Source of the DNA: Kiritimatiellia bacterium
Lineage (GTDB): Bacteria > Verrucomicrobiota > Kiritimatiellia > RFP12 > UBA1067
NCBI GenBank assembly: GCA_017547265.1
Contig: JAFYQC010000151.1
Location: 1 to 22,834, forward strand
Direction: 5' to 3'
DNA: 22,834 nt
Below are positions 1 through 8,488 of this stretch, piece by piece. The first letter of the stretch is position 1; every line of letters starts with the position of its first letter. A model generated the notes under the pieces. That model saw nothing but the letters and a program-made list of their open reading frames with translations. It was not told the origin of the DNA and did not search any database. The position numbers were made by a program, and so were the translations under genes.

Positions 1-6
1 CGCGCG

Positions 7-40
7 ACGCCCCCATGGGGGCGTGCCTTCCTTCGCTTTT
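7..40 (+). terminator. GC-rich palindrome, possible terminator of an upstream gene
   Basis: Bases 7-24 form a perfect palindrome (ACGCCCCCATGGGGGCGT). As RNA it would make a 7-bp G+C stem with a CATG loop. A pyrimidine-rich run ending in TTTT (37-40) follows. This fits an intrinsic terminator of a gene lying left of the window, but the U-tract is interrupted and distant, so a protein-binding palindrome is also possible. Confidence 0.4.
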
Positions 41-165
41 CCCTCCGCTTTCGGTCCCTGTCCTTCTTCTTCAGAACCTCCTTCCTCCACCTCGACAGCT
101 TGCCTTTCCAATTTGACCCACGAGATTGTACAACTTCCCCTGCTCGAATGTTCTATTTTTACCTG

Positions 166-194
166 TTCCAATTTTCGACTGCATTTGGTATAAT
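166..194 (+). promoter_or_regulatory. glgA promoter (extended -10)
   Basis: A perfect TATAAT at 189-194 is preceded by TGG, giving the extended -10 form TGnTATAAT. The best -35 candidate at 17-bp spacing is the weak TTCCAA at 166-171. The predicted mRNA start near 201 gives a leader of about 41 bases. That leader contains a short inverted repeat, TACCA (216-220) with TGGTA (229-233), touching the ribosome binding site AAGGAG (233-238). Confidence 0.75.
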
Positions 195-241
195 GTCAGC
201 AGCAAGACGGGAATATACCAATACAGCATGGTAAGGAGCAG

Positions 242-1756
242 ATGAAAAATCCTAGAATCTTGATTGTCACCCCGGAGATCACGTATCTTCCGGAAGGTAT
301 GGGTAACCTTGCGGGCAAGATGTCCGCGAAAGCTGGCGGCATGGCCGACGTTTCGGCGTCGCTTGTCCAGGCGCTGCACCAGCTTGGAGCCGACGTGCAT
401 GTGGCGCTGCCGCACTATCGGCGCATGTTCCACGTCGAGACGGCCCAGCTCGTCGCGGACGAACTAAGGAAGTACAAGAGCCACCTCCCCGACGAGCGCA
501 TCCATCTCGCCGAGGACCGCTGCTTCTACTATCGCGATACGGTGTATTCGCGCGGCGACGGCAACATCAAGCTTGCGCTCGCGTTCCAGCGCGAGGTGAT
601 AAACAACATCATCCCGCGCGTTCAGCCAGACCTCATCCACTGCAACGACTGGATGACTGGTCTCGTTCCCGCGGCTGCGAGGCGCGAGGGGATTCCCTGC
701 CTTTTCACCGTCCACAACATCCACACGCAGAAGCTGACGCTTGCACAGATCGAAGACGCCGGCATCGACGCGGCCGAGTTCTGGATGCATCTCTACTACG
801 GCTATCCGCCCTATAACTACGAGGAGAGCCGCAACAACAACATGATCGATCTCCAGGCGTCGGGTTGCTTTGCCGCGCACTTCATCAACACGGTGTCGCC
901 AACGTTCCTTACGGAAATCGTCAACGGCTGGCACTCCTTCATTCCCGATTCCATCAGGAACGAAATCAGGAACAAGTACAACGCCGGCTGCGCGGCGGGT
1001 ATCTTGAACGCGCCTGACTCGGCCGACAATCCCGAGACCGACGCGAAGATTCCGTTCAGGTATGGTCCTGATAACCATGCGGAGATGAAGCGCAAAAACA
1101 AGCTCGCGCTTCAACATGCTCTCGGGCTCGAGGAGGACGCGGACAAGGCGCTCTTCTTCTGGCCGAGCCGCCTCGATCCCGTCCAGAAGGGCCCGCAGCT
1201 TCTCACCGACATCACCTACCGCTTCCTTGAGAAGCACCCTGACGCGCAGCTCGCGATTATTGCGAATGGCCCGTACCAGCAGCCGTTCTGGGACATCCAG
1301 AACTTCCACGGCATACATTCGCGTCTCGGCGTCCACAATTTCGACGCGCGCCTTTCAGCGCTCGGCTTCGCGGCGTCCGACTTCACGCTCATGCCGTCGC
1401 TCTTCGAGCCGTGCGGCCTTCCGCAGATGCAGGCGCCGATCTACGGTTCGCTTGCTATTGCGCACAACACCGGTGGACTTCACGACACGGTGGAGACGCT
1501 CGACGCCCAGTCCTCGACAGGCAACGGCTTTGTCTTCGACACCTACGACTCGGGCGGGCTTTTCTGGGCGATGGACCAGGCGATGGACTTCTTCCACCAA
1601 AGCGCCGAACTTCGCGCGAGGGAGATATCCCGCATAATGACCGAGTCTCGCCGTCGCTTCAATCACGAGGCCTGCGCAAAGGAGTACATCAAGCTCTACG
1701 AGCAGATGCTTGACCGTCCTCTCGTCAAGAAGGATGCGGCAGAGCCGGCGGAGTAA
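242..1756 (+). CDS. glgA: Glycogen synthase, GT5 family
   Basis: This 504-residue cytoplasmic glycosyltransferase extends alpha-1,4-glucan from a nucleotide-sugar, normally ADP-glucose in bacteria. The N-terminal Rossmann domain opens with RILIVTPEI and carries the sugar-nucleotide loop as KAGGMADV near residues 30-37. That is about 15 residues further in than the KTGG loop of the E. coli enzyme, because of an inserted YLPEGMGNLAGKM segment. The C-terminal GT-B domain has the phosphate-binding RLDPVQKG (about 310) and the family signature SLFEPCGLPQ with the catalytic-region Glu near 388, followed by HNTGGLHDTV. The start is supported by AAGGAG at 233-238, although its spacing of 3 bases is short. 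The gene lies 15 bases upstream of glgB, so the two form a glycogen operon. The donor (ADP- or UDP-glucose) cannot be settled by reading; no glgC is in the window. Confidence 0.93.
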   Translation: MKNPRILIVTPEITYLPEGMGNLAGKMSAKAGGMADVSASLVQALHQLGADVHVALPHYRRMFHVETAQLVADELRKYKSHLPDERIHLAEDRCFYYRDTVYSRGDGNIKLALAFQREVINNIIPRVQPDLIHCNDWMTGLVPAAARREGIPCLFTVHNIHTQKLTLAQIEDAGIDAAEFWMHLYYGYPPYNYEESRNNNMIDLQASGCFAAHFINTVSPTFLTEIVNGWHSFIPDSIRNEIRNKYNAGCAAGILNAPDSADNPETDAKIPFRYGPDNHAEMKRKNKLALQHALGLEEDADKALFFWPSRLDPVQKGPQLLTDITYRFLEKHPDAQLAIIANGPYQQPFWDIQNFHGIHSRLGVHNFDARLSALGFAASDFTLMPSLFEPCGLPQMQAPIYGSLAIAHNTGGLHDTVETLDAQSSTGNGFVFDTYDSGGLFWAMDQAMDFFHQSAELRAREISRIMTESRRRFNHEACAKEYIKLYEQMLDRPLVKKDAAEPAE

Positions 1757-1771
1757 TCGGGGCGAGGCGAT

Positions 1772-3778
1772 ATGGCAAGACTTCTCGACGATCCATACCT
1801 GAAGCCGTTTGAGGCGGCGATACGCGGGCGCGCGGAGCATGCGTATGCCCGCGCGGGCGAACTTACGGCGGGAAAGTGCTCTCTTGCCGACTGGGCCTCT
1901 GCGCACGAATTCTACGGGCTTCATCGCACGAAGCACGAATGGGTCTTCCGCGAGTGGGCTCCAAACGCGACTAGCATGTGGCTCGTGGGTGACTTCTCCA
2001 AGTGGAAGATCGACCCTCGATTCGAGTGTTTCAGGTTGCCGAACACCGATGTTTGGCAATGCAAGATCGCCGCGGGGCTTATCAAGAAGGGCGACAACTA
2101 CCGTCTTGAAATGCGCTGGGAAGGGGGGCATGGCGAGCGCATACCCGCTTATGCGCGCTACGTCGTGCAGGATCCCGAGACAAACCTCTTCTGCGCCCAG
2201 GTCTACGAATCGAAGTACAAGTGGCGCAACCCGGCTCCCTCGACCAAGCTCAAGACTCCGTTCATCTACGAGGCGCATGTCGGCATGGGCGGCGAGGAAG
2301 AGCGAGTCCACACCTACGCGGAGTTCCGCGACAATGTGCTTCCTCGCGTCAAGAAGGCCGGCTACAACGTCGTCCAGCTCATGGCAATCATGGAGCATCC
2401 GTACTACGGCTCCTTTGGCTATCACGTAAGCTCCTTCTTCGCCGCGTCCTCGCGCTTCGGTACGCCCGACGACCTCAAGTCTCTTGTCGACACCGCGCAC
2501 GGCATGGGTCTTCGCGTCATCATGGACCTCGTCCACTCGCACGCCGTGAAGAACGAGCGCGATGGACTTTCGCTCTTCGACGGAACAGACTACCAGTATT
2601 TCCATTCGGGCGCGAAGGGCTGGCATCGCGCCTGGGATAGCCGCTGCTTCGACTACGGCAAGACCGACGTCCTACACTTCCTTCTCTCGAACTGCCGTTT
2701 CTGGCTCGACGAGTACCGTTTCGACGGCTATCGCTTCGACGGTGTTACATCGATGCTTTTCTGGGACCACGGTCTCGGCGATGCGTTCACGAACTACGGC
2801 ATGTACTTCAACGGCTCGGTCGATGACGACGCTTGGGCTTATCTCCAAATGGCGAACCGCGTCATCCACGAGTCCCACCCTGGCGCGATCTCAATAGCCG
2901 AGGATGTCTCTGGAATGCCCGGTGTTGCCGCGCCCGCGAAGGATTGCGGCATCGGCTTTGACTATCGCATGGCGATGGGCGAACCAGATTTCTGGTTCCG
3001 TCTCGCCGAGAAGGTGCGCGATGACGACTGGCCGATGGAGGGGATTTTCTGGGAGCTCACGAACAAGCGCGCCGAGGAGAAGGTCGTTTCCTATGTCGAG
3101 TCGCATGACCAGGCGCTCGTCGGCGGCAAGACGTTTTTCTTCCAGCTTGCCGATGCCGCGATTTATTTCGGCATGGCCAAGGACCAGCACGGTATTGAGA
3201 CCGACCGCGCGGTTGCGCTCCACAAGATGGCACGTCTCGCGACGGCGGCTCTCAACGGCGGCGCTTACCTCAACTTCATGGGCAACGAGTTCGGCCACCC
3301 TGAGTGGATCGACTTCCCCCGCGCGGAGAACGGGTGGAGCTACCACCACGCGCGTCGCCAGTGGTCGCTTAGGGACGATCCGAGCTTGCGCTTCAAGGGG
3401 CTTGCCGACTTCGACGAGACGATGCTCGCGGAACTGAAGAAGTCGCGTGCGCTCTTCGGCGGCGGTGAGAGCGCGATCCCCACGAAGCTTGTGGCAAACG
3501 AGCCAGACAAGGTGCTTGCGTTCGTTCGCGGAGACCTCCTCTTCGTCTTCAACTTCAATCCGGTGAAGTCGTTCGAGGATTACGGCGTGATTGTTCCGCC
3601 GGCGTCTGACTGGAAGCACGCTTTCGATACTGATGAGCCGAGATTCGAGGGCCAGGGTCGCATCATGCCGGGGATGATGTATTCTCCGTCGCTCGTCCTC
3701 GACCGTGGTGAGCTTGTGCAGCAGATAAAACTTTATCTCCCTGCCCGGACTGCGATTGTCTTAAAGCGGACGATTTGA
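1772..3778 (+). CDS. glgB: 1,4-alpha-glucan branching enzyme, eukaryotic-like (GH13_8 type)
   Basis: This 668-residue branching enzyme introduces alpha-1,6 branches into glycogen made by GlgA. A CBM48-like N-terminal module (FREWAPNATSMWLVGDF, about 59-75) precedes the GH13 barrel. Catalytic residues are visible: nucleophile Asp323 in YRFDGVTS, acid/base Glu377 in IAEDVSG, and the transition-state Asp446 in VESHDQ. Stretches such as LMAIMEHPYYGSFGYHVSSF and FGTPDDLKSLVDTAH match plant and animal branching enzymes much better than the classic enterobacterial GlgB (recalled family knowledge, not a search). The C-terminal all-beta domain ends in LPARTAIVLKR. The only ribosome-binding-like sequence is the weak GGCGAGG at 1761-1767, so coupling to glgA is likely. 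The stop codon TGA (3776-3778) is shared with the tRNA promoter. Confidence 0.93.
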   Translation: MARLLDDPYLKPFEAAIRGRAEHAYARAGELTAGKCSLADWASAHEFYGLHRTKHEWVFREWAPNATSMWLVGDFSKWKIDPRFECFRLPNTDVWQCKIAAGLIKKGDNYRLEMRWEGGHGERIPAYARYVVQDPETNLFCAQVYESKYKWRNPAPSTKLKTPFIYEAHVGMGGEEERVHTYAEFRDNVLPRVKKAGYNVVQLMAIMEHPYYGSFGYHVSSFFAASSRFGTPDDLKSLVDTAHGMGLRVIMDLVHSHAVKNERDGLSLFDGTDYQYFHSGAKGWHRAWDSRCFDYGKTDVLHFLLSNCRFWLDEYRFDGYRFDGVTSMLFWDHGLGDAFTNYGMYFNGSVDDDAWAYLQMANRVIHESHPGAISIAEDVSGMPGVAAPAKDCGIGFDYRMAMGEPDFWFRLAEKVRDDDWPMEGIFWELTNKRAEEKVVSYVESHDQALVGGKTFFFQLADAAIYFGMAKDQHGIETDRAVALHKMARLATAALNGGAYLNFMGNEFGHPEWIDFPRAENGWSYHHARRQWSLRDDPSLRFKGLADFDETMLAELKKSRALFGGGESAIPTKLVANEPDKVLAFVRGDLLFVFNFNPVKSFEDYGVIVPPASDWKHAFDTDEPRFEGQGRIMPGMMYSPSLVLDRGELVQQIKLYLPARTAIVLKRTI

Positions 3779-3784
3779 TATAAT
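3756..3784 (+). promoter_or_regulatory. tRNA-Lys promoter overlapping the glgB stop
   Basis: A -35 TTGTCT (3756-3761), a 17-bp spacer and TATAAT (3779-3784) are visible. The TGA stop of glgB (3776-3778) directly precedes the -10 and provides the extended -10 TG. The predicted start near 3791 leaves about 12 bases before the mature tRNA. Confidence 0.75.
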
Positions 3785-3802
3785 ACCCGCCAATTCAGAC
3801 CT

Positions 3803-3878
3803 CGGACTGTAGCTCAGTTGGTAGAGCACGACACTTTTAATGTTGGGGTCGCGGGTCCGATCCCCGCCAGTCCGACCA
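3803..3878 (+). tRNA. tRNA-Lys (anticodon UUU)
   Basis: A full cloverleaf can be folded. The acceptor CGGACTG (3803-3809) pairs with CAGTCCG, followed by discriminator A and an encoded CCA (3876-3878). The D-stem is GCTC/GAGC. The anticodon stem CGACA/TGTTG contains one G-U pair and closes the loop CTTTTAA, with anticodon TTT at 3836-3838. The T-stem is GCGGG/CCCGC. The T-loop reads TCCGATC, so position 55, nearly always U (pseudouridine) in tRNAs, is C here. No terminator-like hairpin follows, and the next promoter starts 28 bases downstream of the CCA. Confidence 0.93.
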
Positions 3879-3905
3879 CTCCAAGTATGAATCGTTGAAT
3901 GTAGA

Positions 3906-3934
3906 TTGCGTTTTGCGGAAGGAAATGAGATAAT
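3906..3934 (+). promoter_or_regulatory. Promoter of the five-gene glycan operon
   Basis: A -35 TTGCGT (3906-3911), a 17-bp spacer and GATAAT (3929-3934) preceded by TGA form an extended -10 promoter. Only 7 bases separate the -10 from the ATG at 3942, so the mRNA should begin at or within one base of the start codon, making it leaderless. No ribosome binding site is placed in front of that ATG. Confidence 0.7.
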
Positions 3935-3941
3935 ATCCCGC

Positions 3942-6362
3942 ATGAAACGCATACTATTCTCGTTTTTCGTGTCGGCGTTATCCGTCGCGGTTTTTGCCGT
4001 CGAGCTTGATCTCGCCGGGACATGGAAACTCGTCAAGGCGGACGACGCAAAAGTCACCTGCCCAATTGCCGTTCCAGGCGGAGTCCATACTGCGCTCCTG
4101 AAGGCGGGCCTTATGAAGGACGCGTTCTGGGGGCAGAACGAGAAGGACATGCAGTGGGTCGGAAAGTCCGACTGGAACATCTCTCGTGAATTCGAGGTTT
4201 CAAAAGACTTCCTTGCGAAGAAGGAAATCGTCCTCCGCCTCGAAGACTGCGACGCCTTTGCGACGATTTTCGTCAACGGCCAGAAAGTCGGCGAGACGAC
4301 AGACCGCTTCCAGCGCTACACCTTTGACGTGAAGCCGTTCCTCAAGGCGGGAGCGAACACGATCGAAGGGCGCTTCAGGAGCCCCGAGAAGGAAGCCGAC
4401 AAGCGCCGCGCCGCGAAGGGCCGCGAGTTCCCGATGTCCAACATAATGTGGGCGAAGAACCAGGCGTTCGTCCGCAAGGCGGCGTGTCACGCCGGTTGGG
4501 ACTGGGGTCCCGCCGTGCAGGTCACCGGCTTTTGCGGCACGACCAAGCTGATTGCGACAGACGGGCCGCGTGTCGAATACGTCTACTCTACCCAGAACTT
4601 CAACGACAACTTCACGCACTGCACTCTTACGGTCACGGCGGAGCTCTCCGACGGCTCGAAGGCCGAGAAGAAGTTCGAGATAGACAACCCGCCGCTTTGG
4701 TGGCCGAATGGCGCTGGCGAACAGAAGTTCTACACTGCCGAGTTCGATGTCAATGGCGAGAAGATCGTCAAGAAGATCGGCCTCAGGAAAGTCGAGGTCC
4801 TGAACGAGAAGACCGTAAACTCTAAGGGCAAGGAAGAGCTCTCGCTCGTCTTCCGCATCAACGGCAGGCGGATTTTCATGAAGGGCGCTAACTGGATTCC
4901 CTGCTCCGCGTACGAAAACGAGCAGACGCCTGCACGCTACCGCGATCTTCTTGAGAGCGCGAAGACTGCGAACATGAACATGATCCGTCTCTGGGGCGGC
5001 GGCCAGTACGAAAAGGACGTTTTCTACGACACGTGCGACGAGCTTGGAATCATGATCTGGCACGACATGATGTGCTCTTGCGCGGTGTACCCCGGCGACG
5101 ATGCGTTCCTCGGCGAGATCAGGGCTGAGCTCGAGCACCAGCTAAGGCGCCTTCGCGACCATGCATGCATCGCCATGTGGTGCGGCGACAACGAGTGTCT
5201 TGGCGCGATCAAGTGGTTCGAGGTGTCGCGCAAGGATCCCGACTTCTACCGCGGCGAGTGGATCAAGCGCTCGAAGATGCAGGGCGAGCTCGTAGAGAAG
5301 TACGACCCCGCGCGCACCTACTGGCCGTCGTCGCCTTGCTGCGGTCCTGGCGACTTCGGCGATGGCTGGAAGGAGGACTCGAAGGGCGACATGCATAACT
5401 GGGACGTCTGGCACGAAAACCAGCCGTTTGCCAAGTACTACGAATACCACCCGCGCTTCTGCTCGGAGTTCGGATTCCAGTCTTTCCCGTCGATGGAGAT
5501 TGCCGAGACTTTTGCCTCCAAGGAGCAGATTCTCTCGCGCGGCCCCGACTTCGAGTGGCACCAGAAGAACCCGGGCGGCAACGAGCGTATACGTAAGACT
5601 TTCGCCCGCTACTTCCCAGAGCCGAAGGATGTTCCGTCTGAACTTCTCCTTTCGCAGTTCCAGCAGGCGATGGCGATCCAGACTGCCGTCGACGCCTGGC
5701 GCTCGGAGCAGCCGCGCTGCATGGGCACGCTCTTCTGGCAGATCAACGACAACTGGCCTGTCGCGTCGTGGAGCTCGATTGAGTACGGCGGCAAGTGGAA
5801 GCCGCTCCAGTATCTCGCCAAGCGTTTCTTCGAGCCGGTGCACGTGACTCTCTCGCCAGACGGCATGGTTAATGTAATCAATGACACCGACAAGCCGCTG
5901 GACGGCGATGTCCTCGCCATCTTCCATCCTTTTGACGGAGGCGACGAGGAGCGTATACTCCTTCCCGCAAACGGGATCGACGCTCGTTCGGCGGCCGCTT
6001 TCGGCAAGGTCGCGCAGCGCAAGGATGCAGTGCTGCGTCTTGTCTTCCGCGGCAGCGTGTCGGGGACGACAAGGGGAGTTAACGCGTGGAACTTCCCCGT
6101 TCGTGCCGACTATAAGGGCGACTTGCCGAAGGCGAATGTCAAGGCGGAGATCGACGGCTTCAAGGTGACGCTCACGACCGACAAGCCGGCGTTCTGGGTG
6201 TGGATGAACGCGAAGGGGATCCGCGGCGAATTTGACGACAATGCCGTTACGCTCGTTCCTGGGGATCCTCGCACGTTCACTTTCAAGGCGAAGGACGCTG
6301 TCACTCCTGAACTCTTCAAGAAGTCGTTCAGCGTTACTCATCTCGCTGAACTCGGTAAATGA
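3942..6362 (+). CDS. Secreted beta-mannosidase, GH2 family
   Basis: This 806-residue retaining glycosidase probably releases mannose from the non-reducing ends of manno-oligosaccharides in the periplasm. The N-terminus MKRILFSFFVSALSVAVFA is a Sec signal peptide. It is followed by the GH2 sugar-binding jelly-roll (AGTWKL, VPGGVHTALL), an immunoglobulin-like domain and the TIM barrel (MKGANWIPCSA, MNMIRLWGGGQYE). The acid/base is Glu418 in WCGDNE, and the nucleophile is Glu509 in FCSEFGFQS, a pattern typical of beta-mannosidases rather than beta-galactosidases. The usual WCGNNE reads WCGDNE here, with the catalytic NE pair kept. I start at 3942 rather than at an in-frame ATG 36 bases upstream, because the upstream codons overlap the promoter and precede the signal peptide. 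The stop overlaps the next start as ATGA. Confidence 0.88.
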   Translation: MKRILFSFFVSALSVAVFAVELDLAGTWKLVKADDAKVTCPIAVPGGVHTALLKAGLMKDAFWGQNEKDMQWVGKSDWNISREFEVSKDFLAKKEIVLRLEDCDAFATIFVNGQKVGETTDRFQRYTFDVKPFLKAGANTIEGRFRSPEKEADKRRAAKGREFPMSNIMWAKNQAFVRKAACHAGWDWGPAVQVTGFCGTTKLIATDGPRVEYVYSTQNFNDNFTHCTLTVTAELSDGSKAEKKFEIDNPPLWWPNGAGEQKFYTAEFDVNGEKIVKKIGLRKVEVLNEKTVNSKGKEELSLVFRINGRRIFMKGANWIPCSAYENEQTPARYRDLLESAKTANMNMIRLWGGGQYEKDVFYDTCDELGIMIWHDMMCSCAVYPGDDAFLGEIRAELEHQLRRLRDHACIAMWCGDNECLGAIKWFEVSRKDPDFYRGEWIKRSKMQGELVEKYDPARTYWPSSPCCGPGDFGDGWKEDSKGDMHNWDVWHENQPFAKYYEYHPRFCSEFGFQSFPSMEIAETFASKEQILSRGPDFEWHQKNPGGNERIRKTFARYFPEPKDVPSELLLSQFQQAMAIQTAVDAWRSEQPRCMGTLFWQINDNWPVASWSSIEYGGKWKPLQYLAKRFFEPVHVTLSPDGMVNVINDTDKPLDGDVLAIFHPFDGGDEERILLPANGIDARSAAAFGKVAQRKDAVLRLVFRGSVSGTTRGVNAWNFPVRADYKGDLPKANVKAEIDGFKVTLTTDKPAFWVWMNAKGIRGEFDDNAVTLVPGDPRTFTFKAKDAVTPELFKKSFSVTHLAELGK

Positions 6363-8488
6363 CCATACTCGCTTCTATAAGTACTATCTATCTTTCGAGC
6401 GCCTTGACGGCGGGCGGCGCCGATTTCGTGTGCTCGGAATCGCTTGCGGTCAACGAGGACGAAAAAAGCGGCGAAGTCTATTTCGTGTCAGACTGGCCAG
6501 CCGACGTGCACTGGTTTGGCGCATACTTGAGGAAGGGCGACGACAGATACTCGATTCATCCGGAGCCGTTTGTGGCTGGCGGCTACTTTGTTCCGGGGAA
6601 ACCGGATCAAGACGGACGGAGCAACTTTACTTTCTTCGTGAAGCCCGGTTTCGTAGACGACAGAATGAGCCAGATTAGGTTCCGCGCTCGCCATGCGAAG
6701 AACCCGCCGCCGCCAGATGCCGCCGCAGTCGCCGCGCTTGGGAAGAAGGCGCATCCCCGCCTCATCCTCAAGCCGAATGACGACGTGTTTGCGAAAATCA
6801 AGCAGGCGACGGCTACGAACGAACTTCTCGCCGCTGCTGTTCGCCATATGCGTGAATACGCCGACTTGACGCTTGCCGCCAAGCCGGATCCATACAAGCT
6901 CGACGGACGCCGCCTCTGGTCGCAGCCATGCACGGCGCGGACCTTCTCGCTTGCGCAGATGTGGAAGATGACAGGCGACCGCCGCTACTTGGACCGCCTT
7001 GAGACGGAACTGCGCGCCATAGCTGCGTATCCCGACTGGAATCCGTCGCACTTTATCGACACCGCGCTTTTCGCATTCGACTTCGCGATTGCCTACGACT
7101 GGCTTTACGACGACTGGTCGCCAGAGATGCGCGATGTTCTCGCCAAGGCGCTCATTGAAAAGGCCCTGCGAGCCGCAGATCATGATGCGTTTTGGATTCA
7201 CAACGGCAACAACTGGAGTCAGGCTTGCCTTTGCGGAATGCTCGCAGCCGCCGTGGCGATTGCCGAGCGCGAGCCGGAACTTGCCCGCGTGCACATCGAC
7301 AACGCCGTTAGTTTTCTGCACGAGCCGGCAGAGGCGTATGCGCCGTGCGGTGCATTTCCTGAAGGCGTTGGCTATTGGACTTTTGCGACTACATACCAGA
7401 TCTTCGCCATCGAGTCGCTACGGTCCGCCTTTGGAACGGACTTTGGTCTCGTAGACGAGCCCGGCTTTCGCGCGACCGCGATGTTCCCTGACATGATGAC
7501 TGGCCCGTCTGGTCTTCTCTTCAACCATTCCGACTCAGGTAAAGTCCGTTCGAAAAGCGCGCCGCTCTGGTGGTTCGCCCGCGAACTCGGCCGCCCCGAT
7601 GTCACGACTGCCGAGCGCAAGATCGCTCTCGCTTCATACGCCGCTGTGCCTGGCGAAACCGCCGGACACCGATGCGACAACTGCTTCTTGCCGCTTATAT
7701 GGATGGTCGATGTGCCGAAGGCCGAGAAGAACACATTGCCGCTCTCGTGGTGGTCGGGCAGCACCGTTCCTGTTGCCGTGCACACCTCGACGCGCGATGA
7801 CCCTGACGCAATATGGGTCGCCATGAAGGGCGGAACGGCCCAGGCGAGCCACGCGCATGCGGATCAGGGATCGTTTGTCCTCGATGCGCTCGGCGTTCGC
7901 TGGGCAGAAGATCTTGGCGGCGAGTCGTATGGCATAGGCGAAGCTGAGCACGGAATGAAATTCTGGGACTCCGACAACGATTCGCCGCGCTGGAAATACT
8001 TCCGCCTCGGCCCCGAGGGACACAACGTCGTCACGATCGAAGGCGAGAAGCCAAATGTCGTCGGCTTCGCCACGATCTCGTTCAGGCGCACAGGTCCCGC
8101 TCGTGCTGGCAAGGAGATTGCCTGCGACTTGTCATCCATCCATCCTGCTTCGAAGTCTGCAAAGCGCATTGGAAGTCTCGCGGCCTCCGGAAAGATCTAT
8201 GCAATCCACGATGCGTTCAGCGGCGTAAAGCCCGGCACGACGCTCGTCTGGCGCATGAACACCTACGCGAAGCCGACGATAGACGGTAAGGTCGTCATTC
8301 TCGAACGCGACGGTCGCAAACTGCGCCTCGAGGCGTCGCAAGGCGAATGGTCAACTTTCGTTCCACCTCTTCCCGCCACCAATCCCGATCCAAATGTCGT
8401 TCAGTTGCATCTACGCGTAGTTGCCGAATCGGACGATGTCGCATGGTCGGTAACATTCACCCCTGTCGGAAAGGACAGCTCCAAATGA
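6359..8488 (+). CDS. Secreted heparinase II/III-like protein
   Basis: This 709-residue protein resembles the heparinase II/III family of polysaccharide lyases, which cleave uronic-acid-containing glycans by beta-elimination. After a short hydrophobic signal-like N-terminus (residues 1-20) comes a small beta domain. An alpha/alpha-toroid follows with NNWSQACLCGM (284-294) and FPEGVGYW, whose Tyr339 is a candidate catalytic base. The C-terminal beta-sandwich holds the hallmark ASHAHADQGSFVLDALG (496-512), with His498 and His500. The substrate cannot be read from sequence; alginate, glycosaminoglycan or another uronate polymer are all possible. The start overlaps the beta-mannosidase stop (ATGA) with no clear ribosome binding site, which suggests coupled translation. 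It also overlaps the next gene in the same way. Confidence 0.82.
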   Translation: MTILASISTIYLSSALTAGGADFVCSESLAVNEDEKSGEVYFVSDWPADVHWFGAYLRKGDDRYSIHPEPFVAGGYFVPGKPDQDGRSNFTFFVKPGFVDDRMSQIRFRARHAKNPPPPDAAAVAALGKKAHPRLILKPNDDVFAKIKQATATNELLAAAVRHMREYADLTLAAKPDPYKLDGRRLWSQPCTARTFSLAQMWKMTGDRRYLDRLETELRAIAAYPDWNPSHFIDTALFAFDFAIAYDWLYDDWSPEMRDVLAKALIEKALRAADHDAFWIHNGNNWSQACLCGMLAAAVAIAEREPELARVHIDNAVSFLHEPAEAYAPCGAFPEGVGYWTFATTYQIFAIESLRSAFGTDFGLVDEPGFRATAMFPDMMTGPSGLLFNHSDSGKVRSKSAPLWWFARELGRPDVTTAERKIALASYAAVPGETAGHRCDNCFLPLIWMVDVPKAEKNTLPLSWWSGSTVPVAVHTSTRDDPDAIWVAMKGGTAQASHAHADQGSFVLDALGVRWAEDLGGESYGIGEAEHGMKFWDSDNDSPRWKYFRLGPEGHNVVTIEGEKPNVVGFATISFRRTGPARAGKEIACDLSSIHPASKSAKRIGSLAASGKIYAIHDAFSGVKPGTTLVWRMNTYAKPTIDGKVVILERDGRKLRLEASQGEWSTFVPPLPATNPDPNVVQLHLRVVAESDDVAWSVTFTPVGKDSSK

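Noticed and set aside
464..2626. Long minus-strand open frames (464-1336 and 1355-2626) opposite glgA and glgB
   Set aside because: They are antisense shadows: G+C-rich codon bias of the real genes removes stops, the products are Arg/Val-rich with no family motif, and the plus-strand genes have full catalytic motifs.
2891..3619. 242-codon minus-strand frame opposite glgB
   Set aside because: No ribosome binding site, promoter or recognisable domain; fully inside glgB.
3723..3738. Palindrome AGATAAA-AC-TTTATCT near the glgB end
   Set aside because: Encodes conserved C-terminal residues of GlgB (IKLYLP) and stands 18 bp upstream of the tRNA -35; probably chance.
5142..6341. 399-codon minus-strand frame opposite the beta-mannosidase gene
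   Set aside because: Arg/Glu/Val-rich shadow product with no motif; the plus-strand frame carries both GH2 catalytic glutamates.
8347..8484. Upstream extension of the DAHP synthase frame
   Set aside because: Lies inside the heparinase-like gene; the ATG at 8485 gives a family-standard N-terminus and an ATGA overlap.
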